Source: an uncultured Pseudomonas sp.
Lineage (GTDB): Bacteria > Pseudomonadota > Gammaproteobacteria > Pseudomonadales > Pseudomonadaceae
Direction: 5' to 3'
DNA length: 64,000 bases
NCBI RefSeq assembly: GCF_913774235.1
Contig: NZ_CAJYDW010000005.1
Location: forward strand, 534,023-598,022
Shown here: positions 1 to 8,727 of the stretch, piece by piece
Position numbering within the stretch: the stretch's first letter is position 1
Layout: every line of letters starts with the position of its first letter
Notes under the pieces: model-generated
What the model was told of the DNA's origin: nothing
Databases searched by the model: none
Seen by the model: the letters and a program-made list of their open reading frames with translations, nothing else
Program-made: the position numbers and the translations under genes

Positions 1-1333
1 GTCGCGCGGCAACCTGGGGATCACGGGTCACCAGGCTGGCCACCAGGCTGCCCTGGCCGCGGGCGGCCAGGGCCAGGGCCTCGTCTAGGTCGTCGTAGCT
101 CATCAGGGTGCTGACCGGGCCGAAGGCCTCGATGTCATGGGCGCCGCCCGGGGCATGCGGATCGCGGCTGCGCAGCAGGGTCGGGGCGAAGAAGGCGCCT
201 TCCTGTACGCTCTCGCCGCGGGGCGTGAAACCGTCACGGGCACCGAAGAGCAGATCGCTAGTGGCGAGCAGTGCCTGCAGCCGTTCGGCGACGTCGGCTT
301 GCTGGGCATGGGAGGCCAGGGCGCCCATCTTCACGCCCTCCAGCGCGGGATCGCCGACCACGAGACGGGCCAGGCGATCGCGCAGCCGCTCGGCCACGGC
401 ATCCAGGTGGCGGGCAGGGACGATGACGCGGCGGATGGCGGTGCACTTCTGGCCAGCCTTGACGGTCATCTCCCGAGCGACTTCCCTGACGAAAAGCTCG
501 AACTCCTCGTCGTCGGGGGTCACGTCGGTGGCCAGGATGGCGCAGTTGAGGGAGTCCGCCTCGGCATTGAAGGGGACCGAGCGGCGGATGAGATTGGGAT
601 TGACCCGCAGCTTGGCCGCGGTGTCCGCCGAGCCGGTGAAGGTGACCATGTCCTGGCCCTGCAACTGATCCAGCAGGTCGCCGGTGCCGCCGATGATGAG
701 TTGCAGGCTACCCGCCGGCAGCAGGCCGGATTCGTGCAGCAGGCGCACCGCGGCTTCGGTCACGTAGCTGGTGGCGGTGGCCGGCTTGATGATGCAGGGC
801 ATGGCCGCGAGGAAGCTTGGCGCGAATTTCTCCAGCATGCCCCAGATGGGGAAATTGAAGGCGTTGATGTGCACGGCGAGGCCGCCGCGCGGCACCAGGA
901 TGTGGGTGCCGGCGAAGTGGCCGGCCTTGCCCAGTGGCGTGGCAGGGCCTTCGTGGATCAGGTTGCCCGAGGGCAGCTCGCGCCCGCCGAGGCCCGCATA
1001 GGCGAACAGGGTACCCGCGCCGCCCTCGATGTCGATCCAGCTGTCCGCGCGGGTCGCGCCGGTGTGGCGGGATATCTCGTAGAGCCGTTCCTTGTGCTCC
1101 AGCAGATAGAGGGCCAGCGCCTTCAGACAGCGGGCGCGTTGCTGGAAGTCCAGGGCCATGAGGCTTTGCTGGCCCTGGCGACGGGCATGCTGGATGGCTT
1201 CGGCGAAGTCCAGCGCCTCTTCGTGGGTATGGGCCACCGCCTGGCCGTTCACGGCGCTGCGCAGTGCCTGGGCTGCCTGCTGGCCGATCCACCGGTCGCC
1301 TATGAAGCTTTGCAGGATGGGGGCGTTGCTCAT
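1..1333 (-). CDS. paaZ: PaaZ, oxepin-CoA hydrolase / semialdehyde dehydrogenase (3' end outside window)
   Basis: Bifunctional ring-opening enzyme of phenylacetate catabolism. The MaoC-like hydratase domain opens oxepin-CoA and the aldehyde dehydrogenase domain oxidises the resulting semialdehyde to 3-oxo-5,6-dehydrosuberyl-CoA. Only the N-terminal 444 residues are visible. They cover essentially the whole aldehyde dehydrogenase domain, with the nucleophile Cys297 in GQKCTAIRR and a TGSADTA cofactor loop before it. The C-terminal hydratase domain would lie before position 1. The ATG at 1331-1333 follows AGGAGA in the transcribed strand. It is the last gene of paaABCDEZ, 161 bp after paaE. The family assignment is secure; the state of the missing half is unknown. 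Confidence 0.93.
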   Translation of the reverse strand, partial: MSNAPILQSFIGDRWIGQQAAQALRSAVNGQAVAHTHEEALDFAEAIQHARRQGQQSLMALDFQQRARCLKALALYLLEHKERLYEISRHTGATRADSWIDIEGGAGTLFAYAGLGGRELPSGNLIHEGPATPLGKAGHFAGTHILVPRGGLAVHINAFNFPIWGMLEKFAPSFLAAMPCIIKPATATSYVTEAAVRLLHESGLLPAGSLQLIIGGTGDLLDQLQGQDMVTFTGSADTAAKLRVNPNLIRRSVPFNAEADSLNCAILATDVTPDDEEFELFVREVAREMTVKAGQKCTAIRRVIVPARHLDAVAERLRDRLARLVVGDPALEGVKMGALASHAQQADVAERLQALLATSDLLFGARDGFTPRGESVQEGAFFAPTLLRSRDPHAPGGAHDIEAFGPVSTLMSYDDLDEALALAARGQGSLVASLVTRDPQVAAR

Positions 1334-1494
1334 CGGATCTTCTCCTGAGGGTTTCCGGCGCCTGGGCGTCGGCTTGGTAGGGCGATTCGGGCGTTGGGGT
1401 CAGTGACGCTGCGCGGCGGCAGCGCCGACGCCGGTCATGGCGCTGCTCTCGCTCTTGTTGTCGTCGAGTCCCGCGTGGCGCAGCGGCTGGATGC

Positions 1495-2574
1495 TCAGAG
1501 CTGGTCGAAGTCCAGGACCACCTTGTCGCTCAGGGGATAGGCCTGGCAGGACAGCACGTAGCCGGCCTTCACCTCGTAGTCTTCCAGGGCGAAGTTGCTG
1601 TCCATCTCCACTTCGCCTTCTATCACCCGGCACTTGCAGGTGGAGCACACTCCGGCCTTGCAGGAGTAGGGCAGTTCGGCGCCCTGGGCATTGCCGGCGT
1701 CCAGCACGCTGACGCTGTTGCGTGCCAACTCGAAGGACAGGGCGCGGCCGTCGCTGATCACGGTGATCTGGCTGGTCGCGGCACTGCCGGTCTGCGCGGC
1801 GGCCTGGCGGGCCTCGCGTTTCTCGCCACTGCCGGCGGCGGCGAAGAGTTCGAAATGGATGCGCTCGGCGGACAGGCCCTTGGCCTGGAGTTGGTCGCGC
1901 ACCGTCTCGGTCATCGTCTGGGGACCGCAGATGAAAGCTGCGGTGAGGGAGGAGACGTCCAGCCAGCGGCTAAACAGTTGGGCGCATTTGTCGGCGTCGA
2001 TGCGGCCGTTGTAGAGGTCCACGTCCTGCTGCTCGCGGCTGAAGACGAAGATCAGGTTCAGGCGCTGCAGATAACGATTCTTCAGGTCTTCCAGTTGCTC
2101 GCGGAACATGGCGGCATTGCTGGATCGGTTGCCATAGAGCAGGGTGACGCGGCTGTGGGGTTCGGTTTCCAGGGTGGTCTTGACGATCGACAGGATCGGA
2201 GTGATGCCGCTACCGGCGGCCACCGCCAGGTAGTGCCCGTGCCGAGCGGGGTCCAGGGGCACCTGGAAGTGTCCCGCAGGCGGCATCACCTCGAGTTGGC
2301 CGCCGACCGCAAGCTGTTCATTGGCGTAGGTGGAGAAACGGCCGCCGTTGACCCTCTTGATGGCCACCCGCAGCTCGCCGTCGTTCACGCCGCTGCAGAT
2401 CGAATAGGAGCGGCGCACCTCCTCGCCGTCGATTCGGGAGCGGATCACCAGGTGCTGCCCCTGGGTGAAGCGGAAACTTTCCTGCAGCTCGGCGGGGATC
2501 TCGAAGGCGATGGACACGGCTTCGCGGGTTTCGGGGCGGAGGTCGCGGATGGTCAGGCGATGGAATCGGCTCAT
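1495..2574 (-). CDS. paaE: PaaE, reductase of phenylacetyl-CoA 1,2-epoxidase
   Basis: Electron-transfer subunit (359 aa) that passes electrons from NADPH through FAD and a [2Fe-2S] cluster to the di-iron PaaAC core. The order is FAD-binding barrel with RSYS at 55-58, NAD(P) domain with GSGITP at 121-126, a hydrophilic linker near 250-270, and a plant-type ferredoxin domain with cluster cysteines C305, C310, C313 and C343. Length and architecture match the family. It lies 25 bp after paaD in the paaABCDEZ run. The older Pseudomonas name is paaK. Confidence 0.96.
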   Translation of the reverse strand: MSRFHRLTIRDLRPETREAVSIAFEIPAELQESFRFTQGQHLVIRSRIDGEEVRRSYSICSGVNDGELRVAIKRVNGGRFSTYANEQLAVGGQLEVMPPAGHFQVPLDPARHGHYLAVAAGSGITPILSIVKTTLETEPHSRVTLLYGNRSSNAAMFREQLEDLKNRYLQRLNLIFVFSREQQDVDLYNGRIDADKCAQLFSRWLDVSSLTAAFICGPQTMTETVRDQLQAKGLSAERIHFELFAAAGSGEKREARQAAAQTGSAATSQITVISDGRALSFELARNSVSVLDAGNAQGAELPYSCKAGVCSTCKCRVIEGEVEMDSNFALEDYEVKAGYVLSCQAYPLSDKVVLDFDQL

Positions 2575-2599
2575 TGTTATTCTCGCGCGGCAGCGCCGC

Positions 2600-3133
2600 T
2601 CAGATGCACTTGAAGTAGTCGAAGGGCTCGCGGCAATCGAGACAGCGATACAAGGCCTTGCAGGCCGTCGAACCGAATTCGCTGAGCCGCTCGGTGTGCT
2701 GGCTGCCGCACTGCGGACAGTGCACGTCCGGCGCCTCGCCCAGCAGGCTGCGCTTGCTGCTGCTGTGGACCGGCGGCGCTATGCCGTACGCGCTCAACGC
2801 CTGGCGGCCTTCGTGGGTGATCCAGTCGGTGGTCCAGGCCGGGTCCAGGCGGCGTTCCAGACGCGGAGCGCAGAAGCCGGCCTGCTCCAGAGCGCGCTGG
2901 ATGTCCTGCTCGATGACCTCGGTGGCGGGACAGCCCGAGTAGGTCGGGGTGACCACCACGTGCAGATGGCCTTCCTGCCAGTCCAGGTCGCGGACGATGC
3001 CCAGGTCGACCACGCTGATCACCGGCACCTCGGGGTCCATCACCGCGCCCAGCACCTGCCAGGCGTGACCGACATCGGCAGCGCCGCCGGCGCGGGCGCC
3101 ACCATCGCTGGCGATCAGCTCACCAGGTCGCAT
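2600..3133 (-). CDS. paaD: PaaD, Fe-S assembly factor for the phenylacetyl-CoA epoxidase
   Basis: A 177-residue MIP18/DUF59-family protein thought to help mature the Fe-S cluster of the PaaABCE complex. The N-terminal DUF59 part carries DPEVPVISVVDLG and the TPTYSGCPATEVI motif. A C-terminal cysteine-rich part (CPQCGS ... CLDC) looks like a zinc or metal site. The ATG at 3131-3133 is chosen, giving a 14 bp overlap with paaC. An upstream start at 3211 would lie deep inside paaC and adds unrelated residues. Older Pseudomonas name paaJ. Confidence 0.93.
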   Translation of the reverse strand: MRPGELIASDGGARAGGAADVGHAWQVLGAVMDPEVPVISVVDLGIVRDLDWQEGHLHVVVTPTYSGCPATEVIEQDIQRALEQAGFCAPRLERRLDPAWTTDWITHEGRQALSAYGIAPPVHSSSKRSLLGEAPDVHCPQCGSQHTERLSEFGSTACKALYRCLDCREPFDYFKCI

Positions 3134-3881
3134 CGGGATAGGCCCTTTGCAGGAATTGCATTTCCGCCAGCAGCGTCCCCAGGTGTTCGGTGTGCAGGCC
3201 GCGACGGCCACTCAGGTAGAAATGAACAGCCGGGGCGGGGACCGGCAGGGTCGCCCGGGCGAAGGTCTCCTCGACCTGGCTTTGCCAGGCGTGGGCGAGG
3301 TCGGTGGAGTCCGGCGCTATCCCGGCTTCGTGCAGGCGTTGTTCGAGGTCCTCGGCCTGGGTGATTTCGACGGTGAAACGCCAGAGCAGGGGCAGGGCGG
3401 CCAGCATGCGTGCGTGGCTTTCCTCGGTGCCGTCGCCCAGACGTTCCACCCATTCGCCCGAGCGGCGCAGGTGATAGGTGACTTCCTTGACCGCCTTGGC
3501 GGCGATGGCTGCGATGCGCTGATCGCTGGAGCCGCTCAGGGCGCGCAGGGTCGGCAGGTGCCAGGCGTCGTAGAGGAACTGCTTGGTCGTGGTCACGGCG
3601 TAGTCGCCGTTGGGTTGTTCGACCAGCAGCAGGTTGCGGAAGGCGCGCTCGTCACGGCGATAGGCCAGGTGGTCGGCATCGCGTCCATCGGCGAGCAACT
3701 CGGCCGCGTACTCGTACCAGTTGCGCGCCTGGCCGACCAGGTCGAGGCCGACGTTCATCAGGGCCAGCTCTTCTTCCAGGGCGGGCGCCCGGCCGCACCA
3801 TTCGCACAGGCGCTGACCCTGGATCAGGGCGCTGTCGGCCAGCAGCAGCAGGTATTCGACCTTGTCTTCATGAAGGGTCAT
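3120..3881 (-). CDS. paaC: PaaC, structural subunit of phenylacetyl-CoA 1,2-epoxidase
   Basis: Ferritin-like four-helix subunit (253 aa) that pairs with PaaA in the multicomponent epoxidase. It is PaaA-like in fold, but in characterised complexes it lacks the working di-iron site. The sequence has the family start (KVEYLLLLADSALIQGQRLCEWCGRAP) split over helix 1, the LALMNVGLDLVGQARNW segment, and SGEWVERLGDGTEES. It overlaps paaD by 14 bp and lies 10 bp after paaB, as expected for a co-translated complex. Older Pseudomonas name paaI. Confidence 0.95.
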   Translation of the reverse strand: MTLHEDKVEYLLLLADSALIQGQRLCEWCGRAPALEEELALMNVGLDLVGQARNWYEYAAELLADGRDADHLAYRRDERAFRNLLLVEQPNGDYAVTTTKQFLYDAWHLPTLRALSGSSDQRIAAIAAKAVKEVTYHLRRSGEWVERLGDGTEESHARMLAALPLLWRFTVEITQAEDLEQRLHEAGIAPDSTDLAHAWQSQVEETFARATLPVPAPAVHFYLSGRRGLHTEHLGTLLAEMQFLQRAYPDATW

Positions 3882-3891
3882 GGCGGGGCGC

Positions 3892-4173
3892 TCACATGTG
3901 ACCGACTTCGGGGGGCAGCTCGTAGAAGCTGGCGTGCCGATAGACCTTGTCCTCGGCGGGATCGAAGAGCGGTTCCTTCTCGTCCGGCGAGGAGGCAGTG
4001 ATCAGTGCCGAGGGCACCACCCAGAGGCTGACGCCTTCGTTGCGCCGGGTGTAGAGCTCGCGGGCGTTCTCGATGGCCATGGCGGCGTCGACCGCATGGA
4101 CGCTGCCCACGTGCTTGTGATTAAGACCGTGCTTACTGCGCACGAAGACTTCGAACAGGGTCCATTCGGCCAT
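3892..4173 (-). CDS. paaB: PaaB, bridging subunit of phenylacetyl-CoA 1,2-epoxidase
   Basis: Small 93-residue subunit that bridges PaaAC heterodimers. It begins MAEWTLFEVFVRSKHGLNHK and contains GSVHAVDAAMAIENARELYTRR, both typical of PaaB, and has the normal family length. It lies between paaA (19 bp gap) and paaC (10 bp gap). A purine-rich GGAGAG lies upstream of its ATG in the transcribed strand. Older Pseudomonas name paaH. Confidence 0.95.
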   Translation of the reverse strand: MAEWTLFEVFVRSKHGLNHKHVGSVHAVDAAMAIENARELYTRRNEGVSLWVVPSALITASSPDEKEPLFDPAEDKVYRHASFYELPPEVGHM

Positions 4174-4192
4174 GGGGGGGGCTCTCCTAGGA

Positions 4193-5182
4193 TCAGGCGG
4201 CGGTGCGTCGTTGTTGTTTGCGGGCGTGAGCGACCGCGGCTGCGCGGACCCAGGCTCCGCCTTCGATGGCGTTGCGGCGGGTGGCCAGGCGCTCGGCGTT
4301 GCATGGGCCGTTGCCCTTGAGCACCTCGTAGAACTCCTCCCACTGGATGGCGCCGAAGTCGTAGTGACCGCGCTCGGGGTTCCACTTCAATTCCGGATCC
4401 GGCGCGGTGCAGCCGAGCAATTCCAGCTGCGGCACGGTCTGGTCGATAAAGCGCTGACGGAGGTCATCGTTGCTCTGCCGCTTGATCTTCCAGGCCAGCG
4501 ACTGGGCGCTGTTGGGCGAGTGTTCGTCGCTCGGCCCGAACATCATCAGTGCCGGCCACCAGAGGCGGTTGATGGCGTCCTGCACCATGGCCTTCTGGGC
4601 CTGGTTGCCGTGGCGCATCAGGGTCAGCAGCAGCTCGTAGCCCTGGCGCTGGTGGAAGCTCTCTTCCTTGCAGATGCGGATCATGGCGCGCGAGTAGGGG
4701 CCATAGGAGGTCCGTTGCAGCACCACCTGGTTGACGATGGCGGCACCGTCCACCAGCCAGCCCACGGCGCCCATGTCGGCCCAGTTCAGCGTCGGGTAAT
4801 TGAAGATGCTGGAGTACTTGGCCATGCCGGCATGCAGCTTGGCGATCTCTTCGTCGCGATCGGCGCCCAGGGTCTCCATGGCGCTGTACAGGTACAGGCC
4901 GTGGCCGGCTTCGTCCTGGATCTTGGCCATCAACTGCAGCTTGCGCTTGAGCGTCGGTGCCCGGGTCACCCAGTTGCCTTCGGGCAGCATGCCGACGATC
5001 TCCGAATGGGCGTGCTGGGAGATCTGCCGGATCAGCGTCTGGCGATAGGCGGCGGGCATCCAGTTCTTGGCTTCGATCTTGATCTCGTCGTCGATCTTCT
5101 GCTGGAAGGCACGTTCTTCGGGGGACATGTCGTCGAGCGACTTGATGCCAGAAGTGCCGGTTTCGACCAGTTGCGCGTACAT
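4193..5182 (-). CDS. paaA: PaaA, catalytic di-iron subunit of phenylacetyl-CoA 1,2-epoxidase
   Basis: Oxygenase subunit (329 aa) that inserts one oxygen atom of O2 into the ring of phenylacetyl-CoA to give the 1,2-epoxide. The ferritin-like core has the helix pairs that carry the iron ligands (for example [15 protein letters not shown] and [15 protein letters not shown], each with the E-x2-H pattern). The ATG at 5180-5182 is chosen because it gives the conserved start MYAQLVETG and follows GGGAGACACCCC. A longer reading to 5257 runs into the AT-rich promoter. First gene of paaABCDEZ. Older Pseudomonas name paaG. Confidence 0.96.
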   Translation of the reverse strand: MYAQLVETGTSGIKSLDDMSPEERAFQQKIDDEIKIEAKNWMPAAYRQTLIRQISQHAHSEIVGMLPEGNWVTRAPTLKRKLQLMAKIQDEAGHGLYLYSAMETLGADRDEEIAKLHAGMAKYSSIFNYPTLNWADMGAVGWLVDGAAIVNQVVLQRTSYGPYSRAMIRICKEESFHQRQGYELLLTLMRHGNQAQKAMVQDAINRLWWPALMMFGPSDEHSPNSAQSLAWKIKRQSNDDLRQRFIDQTVPQLELLGCTAPDPELKWNPERGHYDFGAIQWEEFYEVLKGNGPCNAERLATRRNAIEGGAWVRAAAVAHARKQQRRTAA

Positions 5183-5496
5183 GGGGTGTCTCCCGTCCGA
5201 GTAGTGGGAAAGGCGTTCTGTAGTGGTAGTTCTAAATGATACATAAAATAGCGTCAAGATAAGTTTTAATGTGTCGTAAATTTTTGGTAGGGCCTGCTGC
5301 TGGCTATCCGCCGGATGGGCGTGGCTCTACTTAAACGGATTTTTTGCCGATTTTTGCGGGGATACGCACGAGCGGCAGGATCGCGAGTTCCCTCGGCCTG
5401 TTTCGATAAGGATACTAAGATGGCTTTAAGACTGTTTATACCTGTAGCGCTTTTCGGCGAACGCGGGCGCGCGGAGGTCGGGCGTATCTCGGGCTT
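5183..5496 (-). promoter_or_regulatory. paaA promoter region with candidate PaaX-type operator
   Basis: No gene is seen in these 314 bases. On the minus strand a TTGACG at 5252-5257 could be a -35 box, followed 17 bp later by a weak -10 (TAGAAC). TGATAC at 5237-5242 falls between the two boxes and TTAATGTGTC lies at 5266-5275. The same pair of motifs, in the same order and almost the same spacing, occurs before paaF. The bases 5277-5440 are AT-rich compared with the genes and show no clear terminator for paaK. Confidence 0.5.
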
Positions 5497-6816
5497 TCAG
5501 GCCTGCTTGCGGCGGTCGTAGACGTGGCAGGCCTTGCCTTCCGAGCGCTTGAGGCTTTGGCAGGGTAGCAACTGGATCTTGGCGCTGATGCCGATATGAG
5601 TCTTGATCCGGCGTCCCAGCTCCTGGGCGATCTGCTGCTGTTGCTCGGGTGCCAGGTGCTGGAGTTCCGGCTTGAGCTCCACGTGTACGTCGAGGCTGTC
5701 CAGGTTGCCCTGGCGTGACAGATGGATCTCGTAGACCTCGGCCAGGGAGCCCAACTTCACTACCTGTTCCTCGATCTGCGTCGGGAAGACGTTCACGCCG
5801 CGGATGATCAGCATGTCGTCGCTGCGCCCGGTGATCTTGTCGATGCGGCGCATGGGACGCGCGGTGCCCGGCAGCAGTCGGGTCAGGTCGCGGGTGCGGT
5901 AGCGGATCATCGGTAGCGCTTCCTTGGACAGGGAAGTGAACACCAGCTCGCCGTATTCGCCGTCTGGCAGCACCGCCCCGGTGAGTGGATCGATGATTTC
6001 CGGATAGAAATGATCTTCCCACACCGTCGGGCCATCCTTGGTCTCGGCGCACTCCATGGCCACGCCGGGTCCCATGATCTCGGACAGGCCATAGATGTCG
6101 AGGGCCTCGATGCCCAGCCGGGTTTCCACGGCGCGGCGCAGTTCGGCGGTCCAGGGTTCGGCGCCGAAGATGCCCAGGCGCAGCCGCAGGTCGTACGGAT
6201 TGATGCCCTGGCGCTCGATCTCGTCGGCCAGGTTGAGCATGTAGGAGGGGGTGACCATGATGATGTCGGGCTGGAAGTCGCGGATCAGCTGGACCTGTTT
6301 CTCGGTCTGGCCGCCGGACATGGGGATGACCGTGCAGCCCAGCCGCTCGGCCCCATAATGGGCACCCAGGCCACCGGTGAACAGGCCATAGCCGTAGGCG
6401 ATATGTACCTTGTCCCCCTTGCGTCCGCCGGCGGCGCGGATCGAGCGGGCCACGACGCCGGCCCAGGTGTCTATGTCGTTCTGGGTGTAGCCGACCACTG
6501 TGGGTTTGCCGGTGGTGCCGCTGGAGGCGTGCAGCCGGACGATCTCGCTCTGGGGGACGGCGAACATGCCATAGGGGTAGTTGTCGCGCAGATCGCTCTT
6601 GCCGGTGAAGGGAAAGCGGCCCAGGTCATCGAGGGAGCGCAGATCGTCCGGGTGAACTTGGGCGGCGTCGAAGCGCTGGCGGTAGAGCGAGACGTTGTCG
6701 TAGGCGTGTTTCAGGCTCCAGCGCAGACGCTCCAGTTGGTGCTGGCGCAGGGCGTCGATGCTGGCGGTCTCGAGGGGGTCGAGCAGGGCACGGTCCGCGT
6801 CGAAATGCATGTTCAT
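5497..6816 (-). CDS. paaK: PaaK, phenylacetate-CoA ligase
   Basis: AMP-forming ligase (439 aa) that activates phenylacetate to phenylacetyl-CoA, the entry reaction of the pathway. The ATP/phosphate loop SSGTTGKP is at 98-105. The adenylation motif GLSEIMGPGVAMEC and the C-terminal hinge region around YRTRDLTRLLPG and GRSDDMLIIRGVNVFP are present. Its length is typical. It lies between the paaFGHIJ block and paaA. A 165 bp inverted-repeat element sits between paaJ and this gene. The ATG at 6814-6816 gives MNMHFD. Confidence 0.96.
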   Translation of the reverse strand: MNMHFDADRALLDPLETASIDALRQHQLERLRWSLKHAYDNVSLYRQRFDAAQVHPDDLRSLDDLGRFPFTGKSDLRDNYPYGMFAVPQSEIVRLHASSGTTGKPTVVGYTQNDIDTWAGVVARSIRAAGGRKGDKVHIAYGYGLFTGGLGAHYGAERLGCTVIPMSGGQTEKQVQLIRDFQPDIIMVTPSYMLNLADEIERQGINPYDLRLRLGIFGAEPWTAELRRAVETRLGIEALDIYGLSEIMGPGVAMECAETKDGPTVWEDHFYPEIIDPLTGAVLPDGEYGELVFTSLSKEALPMIRYRTRDLTRLLPGTARPMRRIDKITGRSDDMLIIRGVNVFPTQIEEQVVKLGSLAEVYEIHLSRQGNLDSLDVHVELKPELQHLAPEQQQQIAQELGRRIKTHIGISAKIQLLPCQSLKRSEGKACHVYDRRKQA

Positions 6817-6856
6817 GGCGTCACTCGATTGTTGTTGTGAGTCGTCTACCAGAGCG

Positions 6857-6882
6857 TGACCGGGTGGGGCGCCACCCGGCGT
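6857..6882. terminator. GC-rich hairpin between paaJ and paaK
   Basis: CCGGGTGG and CCACCCGG form an 8 bp stem with a short loop in the gap between paaJ and paaK. No U-tract follows it on the minus strand, so it may be a processing or pausing hairpin rather than an intrinsic terminator. Confidence 0.3.
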
Positions 6883-6884
6883 TT

Positions 6885-7049
6885 CCTAGGCTCTGTACGA
6901 AAAATGCCTGCGCTTGGTGATGCTTCGTTGAAAAAGGCCTGGATCGCCAGCCCGGTCGCAATGCTCATTTACCGCTCGTAAACTCCGCTTCCTCAGCCTT
7001 TTTCGCCTCGCCTGACCTTCGCTCGGCGATTTTTCGTACAGAACCTAGG
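6885..7049. repeat. 165 bp MITE-like inverted-repeat element (copy 1)
   Basis: The ends are inverted copies of CCTAGGYTCTGTACGAAAAAT, with 20 of 21 bases matching between 6885-6905 and 7029-7049. Inside are further dyads: GAAAAAGGC near 6930 pairs with GCCTTTTTC near 6996, and TTTACcgctcGTAAA lies near 6968-6982. The whole unit can fold into one long hairpin. It has no coding capacity. It lies in the intergenic gap of the paa operon. A related core is found at 19304-19446. The parent transposon is not recognised. Confidence 0.7.
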
Positions 7050-7076
7050 TGTACCGATACGGCGCTGTCACCGCGG

Positions 7077-8285
7077 CTAAGGCAAGCGTTCGATGACCAG
7101 CGCTATGCCCTGGCCGACGCCGATGCACATAGTGCACAGGGCGTAGCGGCCATTGATCTCCTCCAGCTCGTGCAGGGCGGTGGTGACCAGGCGCGCGCCA
7201 CTCATGCCCAGCGGGTGGCCGAGGGCGATGGCACCACCGTTGGGATTGACCCGGGGATCGTCGTCCGCCAGGCCCAGCTCTCGGAGTACCGCCAGGCCCT
7301 GGGCTGCGAAGGCCTCGTTGAGTTCGATCACGTCCAGGTCGGCCAGGCGCAGGCCGGTGAGTTCCAACACCTTGAGCGTGGCCGGCAGCGGACCCATGCC
7401 CATGATGCGCGGTTCGACCCCGGCGGTGGCCATGCCCAGGACCCGGGCCCGTGGTCGCAGGCCGTGGCGGGCGGCGGCGACGCGATTGGCCAGCAGCAGC
7501 GCGCAGGCGCCGTCATTGACCCCCGAGGCATTGCCGGCGGTGACGCTGCCGCCCTGGCGGAATGGGGTCCCCAGGCGAGCTAGCTGTTCAGGGGTGGTGT
7601 CGGGGCGCAGATGCTCGTCCTGGGTGACCAGCCGCGGCTCACCCTTGCGCTGCGGCAGGCTCACCGGCACGATCTCCCGTGCCAGGCGCCCGCGGGCCTG
7701 GGCGGCGGCGGCCTTCTGCTGGCTGCGCAGGGCGAAGGCATCCTGGTCCGCGCGGGAGATGCCGAACTGGGCGGCCACGTTCTCCGCCGTCTCCGGCATG
7801 GAGTCGGTACCGAAGTCGGCGGCCAGCGCCGGATTGATGAAGCGCCAGCCGATGGTGGTATCGAACATCTCGGCGCGGCGGTCGAAGGCGCTCTCGGCCT
7901 TGCCCATCACGAAGGGCGCTCGCGACATGGATTCCACGCCGCCGGCCAGCATCAACTCGGCTTCGCCGCAGCGCAGAGCACGTGCCGCAGTGCCGACGGC
8001 ATCCAGGCCCGAACCGCAGAGCCGGTTGAGGGTGGTGCCTGGCACCGTGACCGGCAGTCCGGCCAGCAGGGCCGCCATCCGCGCCACGTTGCGGTTGTCT
8101 TCACCGGCCTGGTTGGCGCAGCCGAGGATGACATCGTCGATGGCGTTCCAGTCCAGTCCGGGATGACGCTCGCGCAGCGCCCGCAGGGGGATGGCGGCGA
8201 GGTCGTCGGCACGCACGCTGGAAAGGGCGCCGGCATAGCGTCCCACCGGGGTACGCAGGGCGTCGATGATCAAGGCGTCAGTCAT
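7077..8285 (-). CDS. paaJ: PaaJ, 3-oxoadipyl-CoA / 3-oxo-5,6-dehydrosuberyl-CoA thiolase
   Basis: Thiolase (402 aa) that acts twice in the pathway: it cleaves 3-oxo-5,6-dehydrosuberyl-CoA to 2,3-dehydroadipyl-CoA plus acetyl-CoA, and 3-oxoadipyl-CoA to succinyl-CoA plus acetyl-CoA. The acyl-accepting Cys90 lies in NRLCGSGLDA. GGVESMSRAP, NEAFAAQ, His357 in GGAIALGHPLG and Cys387 in the terminal C-x-G motif are all present. Its ATG overlaps paaI by 8 bp. Very similar to PcaF of the beta-ketoadipate pathway, but the context assigns it to paa. Confidence 0.94.
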   Translation of the reverse strand: MTDALIIDALRTPVGRYAGALSSVRADDLAAIPLRALRERHPGLDWNAIDDVILGCANQAGEDNRNVARMAALLAGLPVTVPGTTLNRLCGSGLDAVGTAARALRCGEAELMLAGGVESMSRAPFVMGKAESAFDRRAEMFDTTIGWRFINPALAADFGTDSMPETAENVAAQFGISRADQDAFALRSQQKAAAAQARGRLAREIVPVSLPQRKGEPRLVTQDEHLRPDTTPEQLARLGTPFRQGGSVTAGNASGVNDGACALLLANRVAAARHGLRPRARVLGMATAGVEPRIMGMGPLPATLKVLELTGLRLADLDVIELNEAFAAQGLAVLRELGLADDDPRVNPNGGAIALGHPLGMSGARLVTTALHELEEINGRYALCTMCIGVGQGIALVIERLP

Positions 8286-8727
8286 CTAGGGTCTCCTGTG
8301 CCAGCACCGGGCCGTGCACCTTGTAGGATCTACCGCGGAACAGGGCGATCAGTTGGCCCTGCTGGTTTTCGATACGCACGTCGTACAGGCCGGTCCGACC
8401 GCGACGACTCTGTTCGCTGGCGCTGGCCACCAGCTCATCGCCCGGAAAGGCCGGCGCGATGAAATCGATGCTGCAACCGCTGGCCACTGTCGCTTCGTCA
8501 TAGCTGTTGCAGGCGACGGCGAAGGCCGAGTCGGCGAGGGCGAAGAGCAGGCCGCCGTGGCAGGTGTTGTAGCCCTGCAGATGGTCCACCGTGACCAGCA
8601 TGGCCAGGCTCGCGCTGCCGGGGGCGGCGTCGAGCAGCCGCATGCCCAGCTTGCGCGACGCGCGATCCCGGCTGAGCAGGGTCTGGGCGCAGGCTTCGGC
8701 CAGCGCGGCGGGTGTCGAGTCAGGCAT
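8278..8727 (-). CDS. paaI: PaaI, hot-dog thioesterase
   Basis: Hydroxyphenylacetyl-CoA thioesterase (149 aa), thought to rescue CoA from dead-end ring-hydroxylated CoA esters. The sequence shows the PaaI hot-dog pattern NTCHGGLLFALADSAFAVACNSY with the active-site HGG and following Asp. The ATG at 8725-8727 is chosen over a longer reading to 8940 because the extra residues lie inside paaH and do not resemble the family. It overlaps paaH by 8 bp and paaJ by 8 bp. Older Pseudomonas name paaD. Confidence 0.92.
   Translation of the reverse strand: MPDSTPAALAEACAQTLLSRDRASRKLGMRLLDAAPGSASLAMLVTVDHLQGYNTCHGGLLFALADSAFAVACNSYDEATVASGCSIDFIAPAFPGDELVASASEQSRRGRTGLYDVRIENQQGQLIALFRGRSYKVHGPVLAQETLDD

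Noticed and set aside
137..1348. Long plus-strand frame opposite paaZ
   Set aside because: It is antisense to a clear aldehyde dehydrogenase domain, and its translation has no recognisable motif. GC-rich third positions create such frames.
6885..7049. Intrinsic terminator
   Set aside because: The arms are far apart with nested dyads and a matching element elsewhere, so a mobile repeat fits better than a simple terminator.
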